A stretch of DNA of 64,000 nt from Membranipora membranacea (GCA_914767715.1 OU612069.1:1548001-1612000), one strand, 5' to 3'; numbered from the stretch's first letter, positions 33,901-46,394 are shown. Made by a program: numbers and translations. Notes: generated from the sequence alone by a model not told the origin.

Positions 33901-36427
33901 TTTACCTTAGTACCTTATGTGTGCCCACTTTCAATTATAAAATCCGACACATCCGCTACATATGTAATAGTGTACCACATAACATCATCAGCCCTAGATT
34001 TAATCTAACTTATCAGGAGTTGCTTCCCCTTGAGAGGGACAGCTCATTAGTGGAATAGAAGTAACCTAGAATGTAGGCAAATTGGATCAAATTTGATCTT
34101 ATGGCTTATATTGTTTTGAACCTTGACAAATTCCAATAATAGGGAGGCGCTATCATAGCTTTAAGATTTTGTCACCAATATAAACTCAAAACTTTGGTGA
34201 GGAAGTGTTCTCTTGAACAGCTTGTCCCTCTTGTCACAGACACACAACCCCACATAATGATTTCCATTTTGTTGAATTCAATTGGAATCCTCAAAGAATA
34301 TCACAATGTTCATTTCTTCTATATTCTAGGATTTTGTTTGCCCCATCCTTGATGTAGATGTTGCCACAGCTAACCCCTCAGAGGGCCCCTCATCATGTGA
34401 CCCTGAGGACAGTCAGGCCTGTGCTGGTTACGCTCGACTCTGTTGTCAGACAGGACTTACTACAGATGGTCTCTCAGTGTTCAGCTGTACTGTGGGAGAA
34501 AATCATCCCGCTAGTGCAGGTTAGTCAGGAGCAAGGCATTCACTTTCTGTTAACACTAAAGTGAAACTAGTCACAAGCTGGGAATTCACTATCACTGTAA
34601 AAACCAAAGTGAGACTAGATTTTAAAGGCTGGGACAAAGCGCTCTGATATATGAGAGTTGATTAGAAGCCTGTTCGGTGAACCTACCTCCTTGTCTTTGC
34701 AGAAGTGAGATAGGCAAAGGGATATGACCTTCTATCTTACATGAATATGCTGTTTTATATCAATCACTTGTATGAACCTTTAATAATGCACATCACAGTT
34801 AGCTTCAGAAACTATCCATTACTCACCAATTCCAGGTCGCCACTAAGTGTAGCGTACCCAAAAATGATGATCAGACCAATGGGAGTGGTCAAAATGGCAA
34901 ACAGCTACATCTACATCTACATAGCAGTCCCTTTACTGTTGTTAGTTTTCAAATTTCTTTAGCTTGGATAGTATAATATGATTGATTGAATGTATTTCTA
35001 TCACTAACTGTTAAAACTCTGCTAAAAGAATATTGAATTGAAGATGTCTCAAAAGGCAGTCTTTTCCCTTTGCAGTACGGTATATGGTCATCCATGTTGA
35101 ATTGTCTTCATACTTTGTTTAGTATGTTTGGTGCTGGCTAGATCAAGTTTAATCCCATTCCGAATCCTCCTTTCCATTGGATCGGGTTAAACTTCCAATG
35201 CAGGCAAATGGACCAAGCTTGGTCTAGGTGATGGCATACGTGATTATTGTCGGCTTAAAAGCCAACAACGGCCAAACATAACAACCCTTACTCCACACCT
35301 ATAATTTACAAGATTTTTTAAATTGATTAGTAGACTTTACCACAGGATTATAGGAGGGGTTGATTAGTAGCCGTGGCAACTAGCATTTCAAGTGGTGGAT
35401 GATTATGTGGTTATAACAGGCAGGGGATCTCACTTAAATCTTGGCTTATCTATTCCCTACCAATAAAAACTCACTGATCACAACAGGTAGCTGACAATTA
35501 CCCTGTGGTGTTACCTTGATTACCTTGACTACCCTCAGACACACCCCTGTATCTCCAACCCCAATATGGCTATAAATCTTACCTATAGATATAGATCCTT
35601 TGCCAGCGTGTCAGTTTTTACTCGTGGCAGTTTTCGTCTCATCAGAGATTCATTCTAATTGTTTCTGTCACAGGAACATGTCCACCAGCCGAGGATCTTG
35701 CCGACCCGTTTGGACAGTGCTTGGAGAACTTCGAGGGCGGCTGTCAGTTTGATGACCAGTGTGTGGGACCTTCGAGGAAATGCTGTGAGACGGAATGTGG
35801 GTATAAGGACTGTGTGGAGTTAGGTCATCAGTTATCCGCTCATGTCGGACCACACGGGCAGGTCGCTGTGGCGGCGGCATCGTTTATTCCTCCTCCTCCA
35901 CCAGGAGCTCCACCAGGCAGTAATAATAATCAGGTATGAGTAGCTACTGAGACCGTTATCGGTATACAAAACAATTTCTGATATTTTTCATGGCTGTTTT
36001 GACCATTGACAGCGTCCTATTTAAAAAAATGCTGTTCTTAACATTTTTGTTGCCAACATTGCTAAATAAGAAAAAGTGCCCAGACTCGAAATCAGAGGCA
36101 GTCTTTTCGGATTGTAAGCAAAGTGTTTCGAATTCCTTCTGATCTGGAATCTGAGCACTTAGACTATTATTAAAGTACTGAATGCACTATCATGCTGAGA
36201 AGATGAAGATAATTCTTACAATGTAGACCATGATCACCTTGTTGTGATCGTGGTTGTATGATCGTTGCCATCCATTTCTGATTCTCATGAGCACAGCAGT
36301 AAGCGCTTTGCTATGTTTGATCTGAGCCTGAGTCACCTGATTGATTATTTATTTGTGTATTCTACAGCCACCACCTCCTCCACTGAAAAGACTATTGGAA
36401 GAGATTCTTGGAAAGAAGGTGACATAA
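27990..36427 (+). CDS. Secreted protein with six WAP-type (four-disulfide-core) domains
   Basis: Exons 27990-28004, 28626-28718, 29037-29268, 31870-32015, 32635-32788, 33624-33781, 34330-34519, 35674-35933 and 36368-36427 give about 435 aa with consistent phases. Exons 1-2 encode a signal peptide ('IFVSVVTLCLIGLTTLVSA'). Each of the next six exons encodes one WAP-like domain with the CC pair: 'GEKCCDWFDNKHC', 'DEKCCMDDFCEYKKC', 'DERCCDWFSSKHC', 'NHKCCYNPVCRYGEC', 'YARLCCQTG' and 'SRKCCETECGYKDC'. Domains 2, 4 and 6 have eight cysteines, as in canonical WAP; 1, 3 and 5 have six. Six-Cys exons run phase 0 to 1 and eight-Cys exons phase 1 to 0, so the unit of duplication is a two-exon pair, three times over. 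The C-terminus is Pro-rich ('FIPPPPPGAPPG', 'PPPPPLKRLL') and ends at TAA 36425-36427. WAP proteins are often protease inhibitors, antimicrobials or matrix proteins; which applies here is unknown. Confidence 0.88.
28756..28808. repeat. 11-bp tandem repeat (GATGGGGAAAG)n
   Basis: About four to five near-perfect copies in the second intron of the WAP gene, just after its donor. Confidence 0.9.
29269..31869. other. Long WAP-gene intron, nothing recognised
   Basis: A 2.6-kb intron between the first and second WAP domains, that is, inside the first domain pair. AT-rich; no nested gene or clear mobile element was noticed. Confidence 0.4.
32519..32640 (+). repeat. 36-bp repeats multiplying a splice acceptor
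   Basis: The unit 'ttttctcagaatatagc' plus 'acgtcaaagattatcgttc' recurs, so the acceptor of the third WAP exon (AG ending at 32634) is preceded by two look-alikes ending at 32562 and 32598, 72 and 36 nt upstream, and by a fourth, earlier copy with TG instead of AG. The offsets are multiples of three, but reading from either look-alike meets TGA at 'GCT TGA' before the WAP domain. Confidence 0.85.
34065..34100 (+). repeat. Short dispersed repeat (AATGCAGGCAAA.. GGATCAAACTTGATC), copy 1
   Basis: Related stretches occur at 35197-35226 and 60341-60376, all with 'aatg(c/t)aggcaaa' followed by an imperfect palindrome around 'ggatcaaacttgatc'. They may be the end of a repeat family. No boundaries are clear. 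Confidence 0.5.
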
Positions 36428-37655
36428 AACTTGTACGCGCTTCGGATACCTGAATGTGAGTATAAGAATGTGAAATAATTTGAGCCTTTCAAAAAAGGTT
36501 GCGATGACAATCAGTGAGAAAAAACCCAATAGCTAGCAATCTGTTGCAACATCGTGATGTAAGTCAACTTTTTTTTTTCTGAAAATTCTGTTTTATTGAC
36601 AACAAATGGTCATAAATTAAAGTTTGCGTGTGGCATAGGGTAAAACAAGTTATTAATCCAGTTTGCCTGCTTTCCTTTTGCTATACACATTTCTGAGTTG
36701 TGCTCCCATTTTAGAAAGTAGCATAACTCCATTGATACCTGTGTTTAATCTTTTGATAAGAAGTATTGTTTTTCAAAACATTGTTGCTTATAATTCTCGT
36801 AATTTCTAACGATGCCATTGTTGTTTTAAATATCAACCCAACTATCAAATGTTTATTCATTCAATATAGAGATGACAGTGGAGTGAAAACAGACCAGCAA
36901 ACTAAGAGGAGGCGAAGAATCACAAGTAATCTACAGCCGAGTAATAAGACTGACCTTGACAGTAAAGCTAGAAATATTATACGCAACTTTATTAAATGGG
37001 AGACAATTGCTCCACATAGATTTATATTTTGGAAATTAAATTATTATGTTAGTCTTACCTCATTTTATTATCACCCATTTTTGCCTCATTATGACATCAT
37101 CTCATATTAAGAACAAGTCCTTTGCCAAACATCCTATTTTTTTGTGTGTACTCAGAGCTGCTATTATTATCATCGCCTAGACAAGAAAAATACAGTAATG
37201 ATCTCGTTTATAGAACTTTATTATATAATGACACTTTCAGACTTTTGGAGCTAACATTTCTCCGTACTCAATCAGTTATTCATTAGGAACATCATATAGA
37301 CCCATTATCTGTCCTTGATATTGAGTCAAAAACACCAAGAGTATCAAAATCTTTACACGATAGACTGAAATGGTCATCATCTGCACTAGGCACTAACAGC
37401 GAGTTTACCTTCCCTAGTTCAACTCTAAATAATACTTTCACAATCAAGTTTACAGTCAATAGCTCGGAAATCATTAGGTAGTAATATCAACCATTTGATC
37501 GTCATCATGTAGACAGGGGAGCGAACTCAATAATGGGAGCTGACATATGGTGTCCCGTGTGATTGGAATTGTTATCAAATCCACGAAATGATTGATTGCA
37601 CATACCAGAACGTGCTGATACATGCTATTTTATTGAGGTTACCCGATCAAATAAC
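36428..37655. other. Intergenic region with unassigned open stretches
   Basis: After the WAP stop there is no clear exon. Two plus-strand open stretches (about 36766-37110 and about 37295-37480, the latter containing 'KSLHDRLKWSSSALG') look more protein-like than random sequence, but match nothing I know and show no convincing splice pairing. They could be relics of a retroelement or lost gene. Confidence 0.35.
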
Positions 37656-39983
37656 ATGATGCGAGTAGTTATATACACACTGACTCTAGTCATTCTATAC
37701 ATGTCAAGCGCTGCCGCTCAGTTTGAGGATGACAAGATAAAGGTGAGACGTATAAAACATTCCTGTCCTTTATTGTTCATGTTGTGTTTGTGTGGCTGAG
37801 TAATATTGAAACGATTCAAGAGTGTTCACAGCTACAATAGTTTTGTCAGTGTTTAGGATTTTCTAGGTGGAATAAAGCCTAGAAATAAACAGTAATGGTT
37901 CTTGGTCAAGTGATCAAAGAGTGACCGGATTGCTGGTTTCATTATCAGCCATATGGTGGAGATGTAGTCGATAATAAAATGCCATTACAAAAGACTCGGG
38001 CAATGGTTGATATCTCAATCTAAACCAGTACTAGTCAAATATTATTTAATGAGTCCAGTATAAGCTAGAGCAGACAACAAAAATATTCAGATCTTGTCGA
38101 GGATTAGGGGTGGAAGCCAAATATTTTTCTTGCGAATCAAAATTACCCAAAATAACATGGTCTAACATGAGCCGTAGTTAACTTTTCAATAACAATAGCC
38201 TGTGCTCTATTTGTAGCTGGAGTATGCACAGTACGGGGCTTGCTGTGTAGATCAGGACCCACCCATAGTTACAGTAGAGAAGTTGATGATTGACTCTAGG
38301 ACTAGGACAGTCACCGCACAACAGAGAGTCGCAGGGAAGTGCGGTCTGTTTGGCTGGGAGCTCTGTACTAAATACTCACAAAGGGTCGTGTGAGTTAAGT
38401 ATCAAATCTGATAACCCTCCCAGAATGCAACTGTCCAAGAAATGTTTTATTGAACTAGTATTAAGATTGCGATGACTGGATGACTTTCCAAAATTTAAAG
38501 TCAAATACTAATTTGACGATAGCAAATCTGACCATCCTCCCAGAATGCAGCTGTCGAAGCGATGAGTTGAACTAGTATAAAGATTGCAATGATTGCAATT
38601 TGTATTTCCATAATCAAAACATGTGCTGTAGGAAATATCTACACAAAAAAATGACATTTAATATGTTCAAAAGCCTACAAAAATATTGTACTCAGTCATG
38701 GGCGTATATTCCGAAAAATCTGACACACCACTTTTCACCCCAGACACAACTCGGCGGCGAAAATTTCGCGAACTTATTCGCAATAGTTGACATTTTTATG
38801 GTTTTTCACCCATGAAATCCAATTTATACCCAGAAATGAGTGTTTTTTTATGGAAAGAGAAAGAAAAACTACCATTAGAAGATGTTTTAAGGATGAAAAT
38901 CCAAAAAAAAAATTTAAAAAAAATTTAATTAATTTATTTTTAATTCTAATTGAACCCACGACTTGTCGTGAGTCGTGGGTGGTAATATACGCCCATGTCT
39001 CAGTCAAGATCATTGATGCCATCAACTCCAATGTACCCCTCAAGTTCTTTATTTAATTACTGACTGATCTTCGATGGGTATTGAGTACTGAGATATATGA
39101 GAGACGTATCCAATCATAATTACACCCAACCCAGAAGACCTGCTAGACAAACTGACCTAACTCACAACAGTCCAATCATTATGGAAGTGACTACCATCAC
39201 ACTCAATTGACATATATATTTTACAGACCACAGACATATTATGTACAGCTGTACACACATAGAAGTAAATTTCCTCCTTGTAAGAAGTACAGCTGCTGTG
39301 AGGGATTCCAACAGATAGTCGACAAATGTATTGGTGGGTTATCCAACGCTTACCAACAAGTTTTTTCGTGTCCTACTGAGATGAGAATTTGGAAGGGGGC
39401 TTTTCATAGTTGTTGAAAACTGTAATTATAAGTTGATAGCTAGTTGATTATTATTTGAAGAGTTTTACAAACAATGCAATGTATCTCTTCACCCCTGTAT
39501 GAAAAAAACTTTAATAATGCAAGAGATCACCCAGGCTAGCCAACACCCCCAAGACAAAATATAGGGACAAACAGGGACATATTGTTTCTCAAGTTGACAT
39601 AACCTGACCAAAATGGGCTCCAGTAATGAGGGAAGATAAACAATCAATGTATCATAGACTGGACACAACGACCAACAAATTGTGTCATTTAGGAGTCTAG
39701 GAAAAAAAAAGTTCTCCGCTAGATCTCTTGAAATGGGTTAACTAACATATGCGACTATTTTTTGGGGGCATCCAATAGCATCCAGCCAATGAGTGCACCA
39801 AGATATTAAACAATAAAATTGGATTCATAAGTTTCTACTATTTTCCTCTCTTTATCTGCAGCGTCGTACAACCTGACAAAGGTTATAAGTCTGCTTGCTG
39901 ACTGGAGACAACAGAACCCTGATAACAAAGATCTGAGAGGAGCACTACAGAAGATCATGGCTGACAACAAAATATACGGATAA
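37656..39983 (+). CDS. Short secreted EMI-like protein
   Basis: Exons 37656-37742, 38217-38389, 39227-39333 and 39862-39983 give 162 aa. Phases agree (aag|gtgaga, cgt|gtgagt, attg|gtgggt). Translation most likely starts at the MM at 37656, which gives a clean signal peptide ('VIYTLTLVILYMSSAAA'); an in-frame ATG at 37596 would put polar residues in front. The body has 'GACCVDQ', 'GKCGLFGWELCTKYSQR', 'QTYYVQLYTHRSK', 'PPCKKYSCCEGFQQIVDKC', resembling the EMI domain order (Cys, W-x-C, Tyr-rich strand, CC-x-G). EMI domains occur in extracellular multimeric matrix proteins such as emilins and multimerins. The tail 'SYNLTKVISLLADWRQQN' is helical. AATAAA is at 40073. EMI assignment is moderate. 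The gene is convergent with the epimerase gene. Confidence 0.7.
38401..38590. repeat. Diverged tandem duplication in an EMI-gene intron
   Basis: The units 38401-38475 and 38521-38590 share 'caaatctga', 'cctcccagaatgca', 'ctgtc', 'aactagtat' and 'agattgc' in order. Confidence 0.75.
38697..38997. mobile_element. ~300-bp MITE-like element with 14-bp terminal inverted repeats
   Basis: 38697-38710 (catgggcgtatatt) and 38984-38997 (aatatacgcccatg) are perfect inverted repeats. Both sides are flanked by 'ctcagt', directly on the left and one base away on the right, a possible target-site duplication. Inside the right end a 10-bp hairpin (38954-38963 / 38971-38980) is present. It sits in the second intron of the EMI-like gene. 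Confidence 0.6.
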
Positions 39984-40656
39984 TACAAATCGTTTCTGTT
40001 TGACGATGCGTTGAACTTCAAATGTATATCTGAGAGAAATGAAGCATGCTATTTGGTTGAGATTAAGCAAAGAATAAAATGTCATGGATAAAGTTTGTTA
40101 TGCATAGCATACATTAGAATTAAACACCAGACTGTCTGCAACCATATAATGCAATACACTGAGAATTGGAGTATGAACACATCATGTCGTCAAATTACAA
40201 AGACTATACACTGGTTTATTTCCTGCAATATACACTCTTTCTCAGGGAATAATAATTATGCACAATGATTTTAGAGAAGCACTCAGTTTAGGAGTTGCCC
40301 ACTTCTTATTTTTGCATGGCAAAACAACTCCAAATATGCGTTTGATGGAAAATAAAAATAAATCTAATTCCCCATCAATTCAGCGAATGATAAAGCAGTC
40401 AGCAGGGCTTAGAAGAGTTACATTTCACTCAGGCAGGTTGTAAGAGCAATCTCATTCAAACAAACAGGAAAGTGATAACAAAAGTGGTAATTAGAGAATA
40501 AATGACCAAAACTTGTCCCTCCCTTGAATTTGAAGGCTGTCGGCGATGCCCATTTGATCACCCGGACATTTCTACTGAACCAATGCCACACAAGTCTCTT
40601 GAAAACCTAAAACAACCATTCAGCAAAATAGGAATATTTTAGTAAAACAAAAACAA

Positions 40657-40700
40657 GACAGATCAGACCTGTTCTAACACGACAGATCAGACCTGTTCTA
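40657..40700. repeat. 20-bp direct repeat at the MCEE stop codon
   Basis: 'gacagatcagacctgttcta' occurs at 40657-40676 and 40681-40700. The second copy contains the last MCEE codons and the TGA; the first lies just downstream in the 3'UTR, 24 nt away. Confidence 0.9.
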
Positions 40701-43700
40701 ATTCTACTAATACGCCGTTACAGTCTTTAGGATGGAGGAATATAACGGGTTTATTATGAGCTCCTATCCTCGATGTCTTTGTGAGAGTTCTGATACCTTT
40801 AGCTTTAACATCTGCTATAGCTGACTCTATGTCATCAACCTACAAATACAGTACACAACAATATTTAAAAAGGAACTTTGATGAACAAAATTTCATTAGG
40901 ACTTGTTTCAATCATATTTTACTTTCAACAGCTAAGATAAAATAGAATGGAGGTCATTCGTTCACTGATATTTATATTATACTGATGAGAGGTACATATA
41001 TGACCCTGAGCAAGCGTATGGGGGCTGGACCAAGTTTCTCATCTTTGATAGGTCCACCTATTCAAAATATGTAATAGCTGACCCTTGTTAACTTTTGTCA
41101 AGCGGCTTGCCTGAGTTTTTGAAGGTTGTTACTGGGACGACAATCAATGCATGGTGTAAAAGCTGCCATATTTAGAGCTTCATTCAGACCTTGACACAAA
41201 GCCTTATACTGATGGCGTCTCCCGACAAATAGACACGCTACATAATTTCACCCTGATCCATAAATTAATTTCAATACTTTTGATTGAATACTATCCGAGT
41301 TGTTTTCTAATACCTATTTTCAGACTCTGTACCGATGATTATAATTTTACCTCTAGGCAAACATGATGGAGACCACCAGATTTGTTCTTATCTAGAAATG
41401 ATTGTATGGGACTCTTATCTCCATAAGGCAGCAACAGCTACAAATATAAAACATTTCTATGAAAGAGCCTCACTTAGGTGTGTACGCCAAGATATACATT
41501 AAGCGTAGTATATATCACTAGAAACAGACAGGTAACCGCAAAATCACAGAAGACTGGATCACATACATAGCCCTTCTCTCTGGTCGAGCGGCGAAAATTC
41601 CAAAGTGTTCAAATATGAATGTTCTATGCTATTTCTCAAAGCAATATAATACGTGAAAATTCCTTGCAATGGCCAGGGGGAGAACTTGCGGTATCACACA
41701 CCATCAGAAAGGTTTTTGTTAATGGTGGACATAATTTCTCAACAAAATAACAACGATACAACATGAAATTGACATGACACATGTAAACATCTTAATACGG
41801 GTTTTCATAAAAGCAACTTATCAAAGGTACAAACCTCTATTTTAGTGTTGTCTAATTCTACAAATACTGTATATACCCCGTGTTCTGGTAGAGCCTACAA
41901 AATAAAACCAACGTAGTAGTGAGTAAGTGCATTGCATATATGAAGTTAGGCCATTATTAGTCATGATATCAATAACCTGTCTGTTGGTCAAAGATAGACA
42001 AACTAGGCCGTCACATTTATTGACATTTCTGACATTACAGGTTTTATAGAAAGTTGTTTTCCACTAATCAATGAGAGCGTAACTCCCAAAATGAATGCCA
42101 ATTGATGTATCTATCGAACTCCAGGTTGTATGTACTAGGATACAACAACGGATACAGTTCATCACCTAAGTCATCTGGTTGAGTGATAACCTTGTACTCC
42201 TTTACCCTAGAACAGCCATCATGATGGATTATTATAAAGAAGTAAGCGAGCAAGATGGCTGACTTCTGAGGAAATACTGAACTTCTCAGTCATTGACACT
42301 CAAGAGGGGTGGATATTAATTATATAATATAGCTTGTTTCAGTTGACAAAATATGAGCTGAGGTTGAGGAGATGTAAGCGAGCCAAAAACTTTCTAGAAT
42401 ACTTTACTCCTCTGAGGTAGTTCAACATTCTACACATTTCTTATCGTTTACTTTTCGTTTTCACACAATAACCATATTACTGGATGTCACATGAAGTCAC
42501 AATAAACTTACTACTTTATCAGACACTTTAGCACCGAGCACATCTCTATACATACTAGCCGCTTTCTCTATGTCTGGTACAGCTATAGCTACATGATTTA
42601 GTTTACCAATCTTCCATATCTGTGAGCCCTGTAAAAGAATGAAATGGTGTTGATGTCAAGTTAAGGAAACAAGATATTGACAATGGCAGGCAAGGGTAAT
42701 GACACTGTGAGTTCCATTGAGAGAGAAAAATTTGAAAACCAGTGATTTACTTGATAGGTCGAAACAGTGCATATAAGTAGCCTGCATATCCCACTATTCT
42801 GAGTTTGACTTTGGTTGACCTCGCAATTTCAAGACATCAACATAGATGTAGTTGACTGCAATCAAGTTAGGTCCATCTTGTCTAGTGCAGGTGTACCAAG
42901 AGGCCTAATATGTGCCCAAACACAAATGAATATTTACTGGAGTGATAATAGAAGGGAACAGAGGCTTTGGCTGGCAGGCTCTTGATGTACGAGTGAGCCG
43001 ATGATATACCTTTTTGCATCACCACAGTAGGTGATGTATGCTCCCTGCAGGTGATATATTTGCTGCGAAGCAATGCTATAAGGTTGGTTCTGGCAGTTTC
43101 CACTTGCCTGTGAGATTTTTTTATTTCAAAAAAGGTCGGAAGTGGATTTTGAATCTGCATGTAGATGGTAAACAAGGAGGACTTTATTTGATCTGTTGGA
43201 ATGGACAGGTCAACTGAAGCCTGAAAACACTCATCACTGGGGTGAATTAAACCCGGCCCACCTACTTTGAGCACACAGTACGGAATGAAATGGCTATTGA
43301 GAGAAGAGTGCAACTTTTACCTAAATCAAGTTCAGAATAAATCAATCAGGGTTTCTAGAATCGTTAAAAAGACTCAATGCTACTATATATCGACACAGCA
43401 CAATCATTGGTTCATTGCACTGATATACTTTGGCTCCTGATATTACATCTGGACACCAATACCGTGCTGCAACATACCTATACCTATACCTGAGGCAGGA
43501 GAATGATGCAGTATTCAGCACTTGGTGAGATAATTTATCCATTCATATTGTGAGTAACAGTAGCAAGCATTGAGACTAAGGTTACAGAAGTTTACCTCAG
43601 TAGTCAACTATCAATTAATCCACCAAAAAACTGACACGCTGTTTGGTGCACAGGTCTACTCTAAAACCTGGATCTCTGCAAGGGTTGACCACGAGATTTT

Positions 43701-44496
43701 AGCAGCGCGGTAGATGATTATATAAGTAACACTCTCTTTCTCTCGCAGTACTAACTCATTTAACGAGTCTGCCCCCTGGTATATAAAAACGTAGGGGAGG
43801 GGGGCAGGACAACGTTACAACGTCAGAGACCACTGGTCTTTGCGATGAGTTGTTTGGTTGTTATATGGTGTTTGATCAAGACACTTTTTGAGATAAGAAT
43901 TGCTTGCAAAGCAAGCACCAGGCAGGTGCCTTGTGATAATGGAAACTAAGCTAGGCAAGCAGGCTACAGGGAAAAGAAGCTGTTACTACCTGCTACAGTT
44001 GTCAAGCCCCATAAATTGCCATACTTGTATGTAGTATGTGCTACTCTCCTAGTACAGATATGGTCGGTGTACATTGGGAAGAGACATTCTTGGTCTGGGC
44101 TGGTGTTATGGGTCCCTGTGGGACCTGCATGCCTTCATTTTGATAATGTCTAGTAGTTGATATTGTGCATTGACAATATCTTTATGAAAGCATATATATA
44201 TATATAAGCTAAGCCCCAAGGGCAGGGACCCACCCACTATGGCGGTGACCATGGCTCATACATGACAAGTTGGTAGACCCAAAAATCAGGTCTCCTGATT
44301 TCTTGGGTCTTCCAACTAGAAGCCTATCTACCAAATAGAGAAGCTAGTCAGGTAGGTATGCCATGGCTGCTGTCAGCTGTCAGTGACAGTGCTGATCAAG
44401 AGCACATTCTTCTAATCTTGTTGTTTTCATATTAGACTATATGTTACTTACTTTACTGGCTGTTGATGCAAACCTTCTTAGGAATGTGGATGCCAT
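40687..44496 (-). CDS. MCEE: Methylmalonyl-CoA epimerase, mitochondrial
   Basis: Five phase-0 exons in transcript order: 44496-44452, 42628-42512, 41894-41835, 41437-41351 and 40839-40687, giving 153 aa. It interconverts (R)- and (S)-methylmalonyl-CoA in the mitochondrial propionate pathway, between propionyl-CoA carboxylase and methylmalonyl-CoA mutase. The first exon (MASTFLRRFASTASK) is a short Arg/Ser-rich presequence. The glyoxalase/VOC fold is clear: 'GKLNHVAIAVPDIEKAASMY' (the His of LNHVA is a metal ligand), 'ALPEHGVYTVFVELDNTKIE', 'SGGLHHVCLE' (metal-ligand His) and 'NKPVIFLHPKDCNGVLVELE' (catalytic or metal Glu near the end). Length and order match animal homologues, with no missing metal ligand seen. 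On the minus strand, a possible poly(A) signal (AATAAA) maps to 40215-40220. Confidence 0.95.
44273..44370 (+). repeat. Dispersed repeat sharing ends with 61897-62270
   Basis: 'gacaagttggtagacccaaaaatcagg' and 'ctaccaaatagagaagctagtcaggtaggtatg' match the two ends of 61897-62270, where they are ~250 bp farther apart. The first part here is an imperfect palindrome ('agacccaaaaatcagg' / 'cctgatttcttgggtct'). It lies in the first intron of MCEE. Confidence 0.55.
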
Positions 44497-46394
44497 GGGT
44501 GTGAATATCAAAGAGCTGAACAAACAAGGCGTCAATTGAGGTGAAATTGTGCTTGTCCTTCTTCAATATTTCATCAGTTGTCCTCTCTTATTATTATTTT
44601 AGCAAAAGATTTAGTGTGACAGCTAGCATTTTATTTTACTTTCTTGGGCATTGTTGTCTCCTAAATATTGACTTGATAAACAAAAACTCTTCAGATTAGA
44701 AGAATGAAGAGATCACTGTAGTTGGTAACCCTGAGAGTTATAATCAAGAAGTGAGGGCGTCGAGCAATAATCCCCAATTGCTATAAAAGATTTAATCAGA
44801 AATTCAACTGCAACTGGTAATTCCAGAAGATGTGCATACAACTCCTTAGTTATTCATAGGGTCTTGAGGCAGACTAAAAACATATTTTTATATTTTATCT
44901 CATCCGTCACAGGCTCAAATAATCAACAAGCGTCTTAAATAAGAAAATATTTGAAACAATCCAAAAAGCTTGTAAATACAGGCTTATTGCCCTTGTGTAT
45001 AGAGTTTTTGGAACTTGGGGATTGGCTAGCGAGTATTGAACTCTTCATTTCATTGCTGTTAAACCTCTCCAAACACCAACAGAACAACAGTAGAGTAGAA
45101 TGTTTAATGTAGTAGATGACCAAAGATGGAAGACTCGGGCAGAAGTGCAACAGAGATGATACCACTCTTGTATGATAAATGTATTTACGGCAAGCATCAG
45201 AGAGTTTTATATGCTGACTTTCACTGATATCTTTTATAGAATTACGCTTTAAGGTCCATACATGACGACGATTAGGGATACGGCTATTGATTAATAGAAT
45301 GAAGCTTTTTTTCATTTATTCATAAAATATCTTTTGCTTTTTTAAAGAATAGAACAGTATTGAAAATTAGAATAATTGGTTATTATAGAGAGACGCGAAA
45401 CGATTAAATTTTACAGATATAGTTGGGTTAAATAAAATCAGGTTGAAACAGAGCAATCCACATCAATGATAACTCTCCACTGAAAAATCTCCATCAATGA
45501 TCTGCTTGCTGAGACTTACTACAGATGACATCTAGGGAAAACTAGCACACATTTCAGTCACAAAAAATATTATATTCTTTTGAAATCTCAGACAAACACT
45601 GTTGCTTTCAGTACTAGAGTTTTGGAATGCCTGATATTGTTTGCTGATAAAATAGTTCGCACATTCAATGTACATGTGATTTAGTTTTCATGGGAGAATA
45701 TACTGGTAAAATGGCAGAAGTTCAGTTTAATAATTATTAGAAAAAAAAGGCCAAAATGAAATTTACTTGTAGGGATCAAAATTCAACATTTGCAACAAAA
45801 TTTGGCAGCCTTAAAAATTGAAAGAACATCTCACAATCTCAAAAAACCCTTGCATTACAGATCTCAGTTAACCCCAAATGCAGAGTCTGACCATAGAGGG
45901 GGAGAACTCTATGGAATTGACTCATAAAGCTTGAATAATGGCAGGCCGCCAATGGTAGTGAGTTGTGTTGTGTCTAGATTAACTTTGATCTATTTCCCAG
46001 CTTTCAGAGTTGCTCCTCCTCGACTGGTCATGTTGAGGGGAGTCACTTAAATGCGGGCAATCATATCAAAGTTGTCAGATAAATATAAAAAAAATCCGCT
46101 GGCGAAATCAACCTTACAGTCATGCTGGTAAATGACATACATACATTACATACAATAGCCTAGCCTATAGTGACTAGGCTAACACTAACCAATCAGGTTT
46201 GAGGATTCGAAGGATCACAAAGTGGCATTACATTATCTCCTACTGCCTCAACTTCTAACAACAGAGAGTCCTACTCACAACCATTCAGCTAGTCATGATA
46301 TTAATGTTGTCAAGGAGGAATAGAAGTTACTGTTACTCCTTGATGTTGAGAATATTGAATGTTGATGGCCTTGTATATAATAATATAATTGTAT
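44497..46394. other. Spacer between MCEE and the LAMP-like gene
   Basis: AT-rich DNA holding the MCEE promoter side and the LAMP 3' flank. A 126-codon minus-strand open stretch (44935-45315) has no recognisable domain, and I leave it unassigned. Confidence 0.4.

Noticed and set aside
38774-39056. Overlapping 89-codon frames on both strands
   Set aside because: They lie within or across the edges of the MITE-like element and its AT-rich interior, in an EMI-gene intron, with no domain features.
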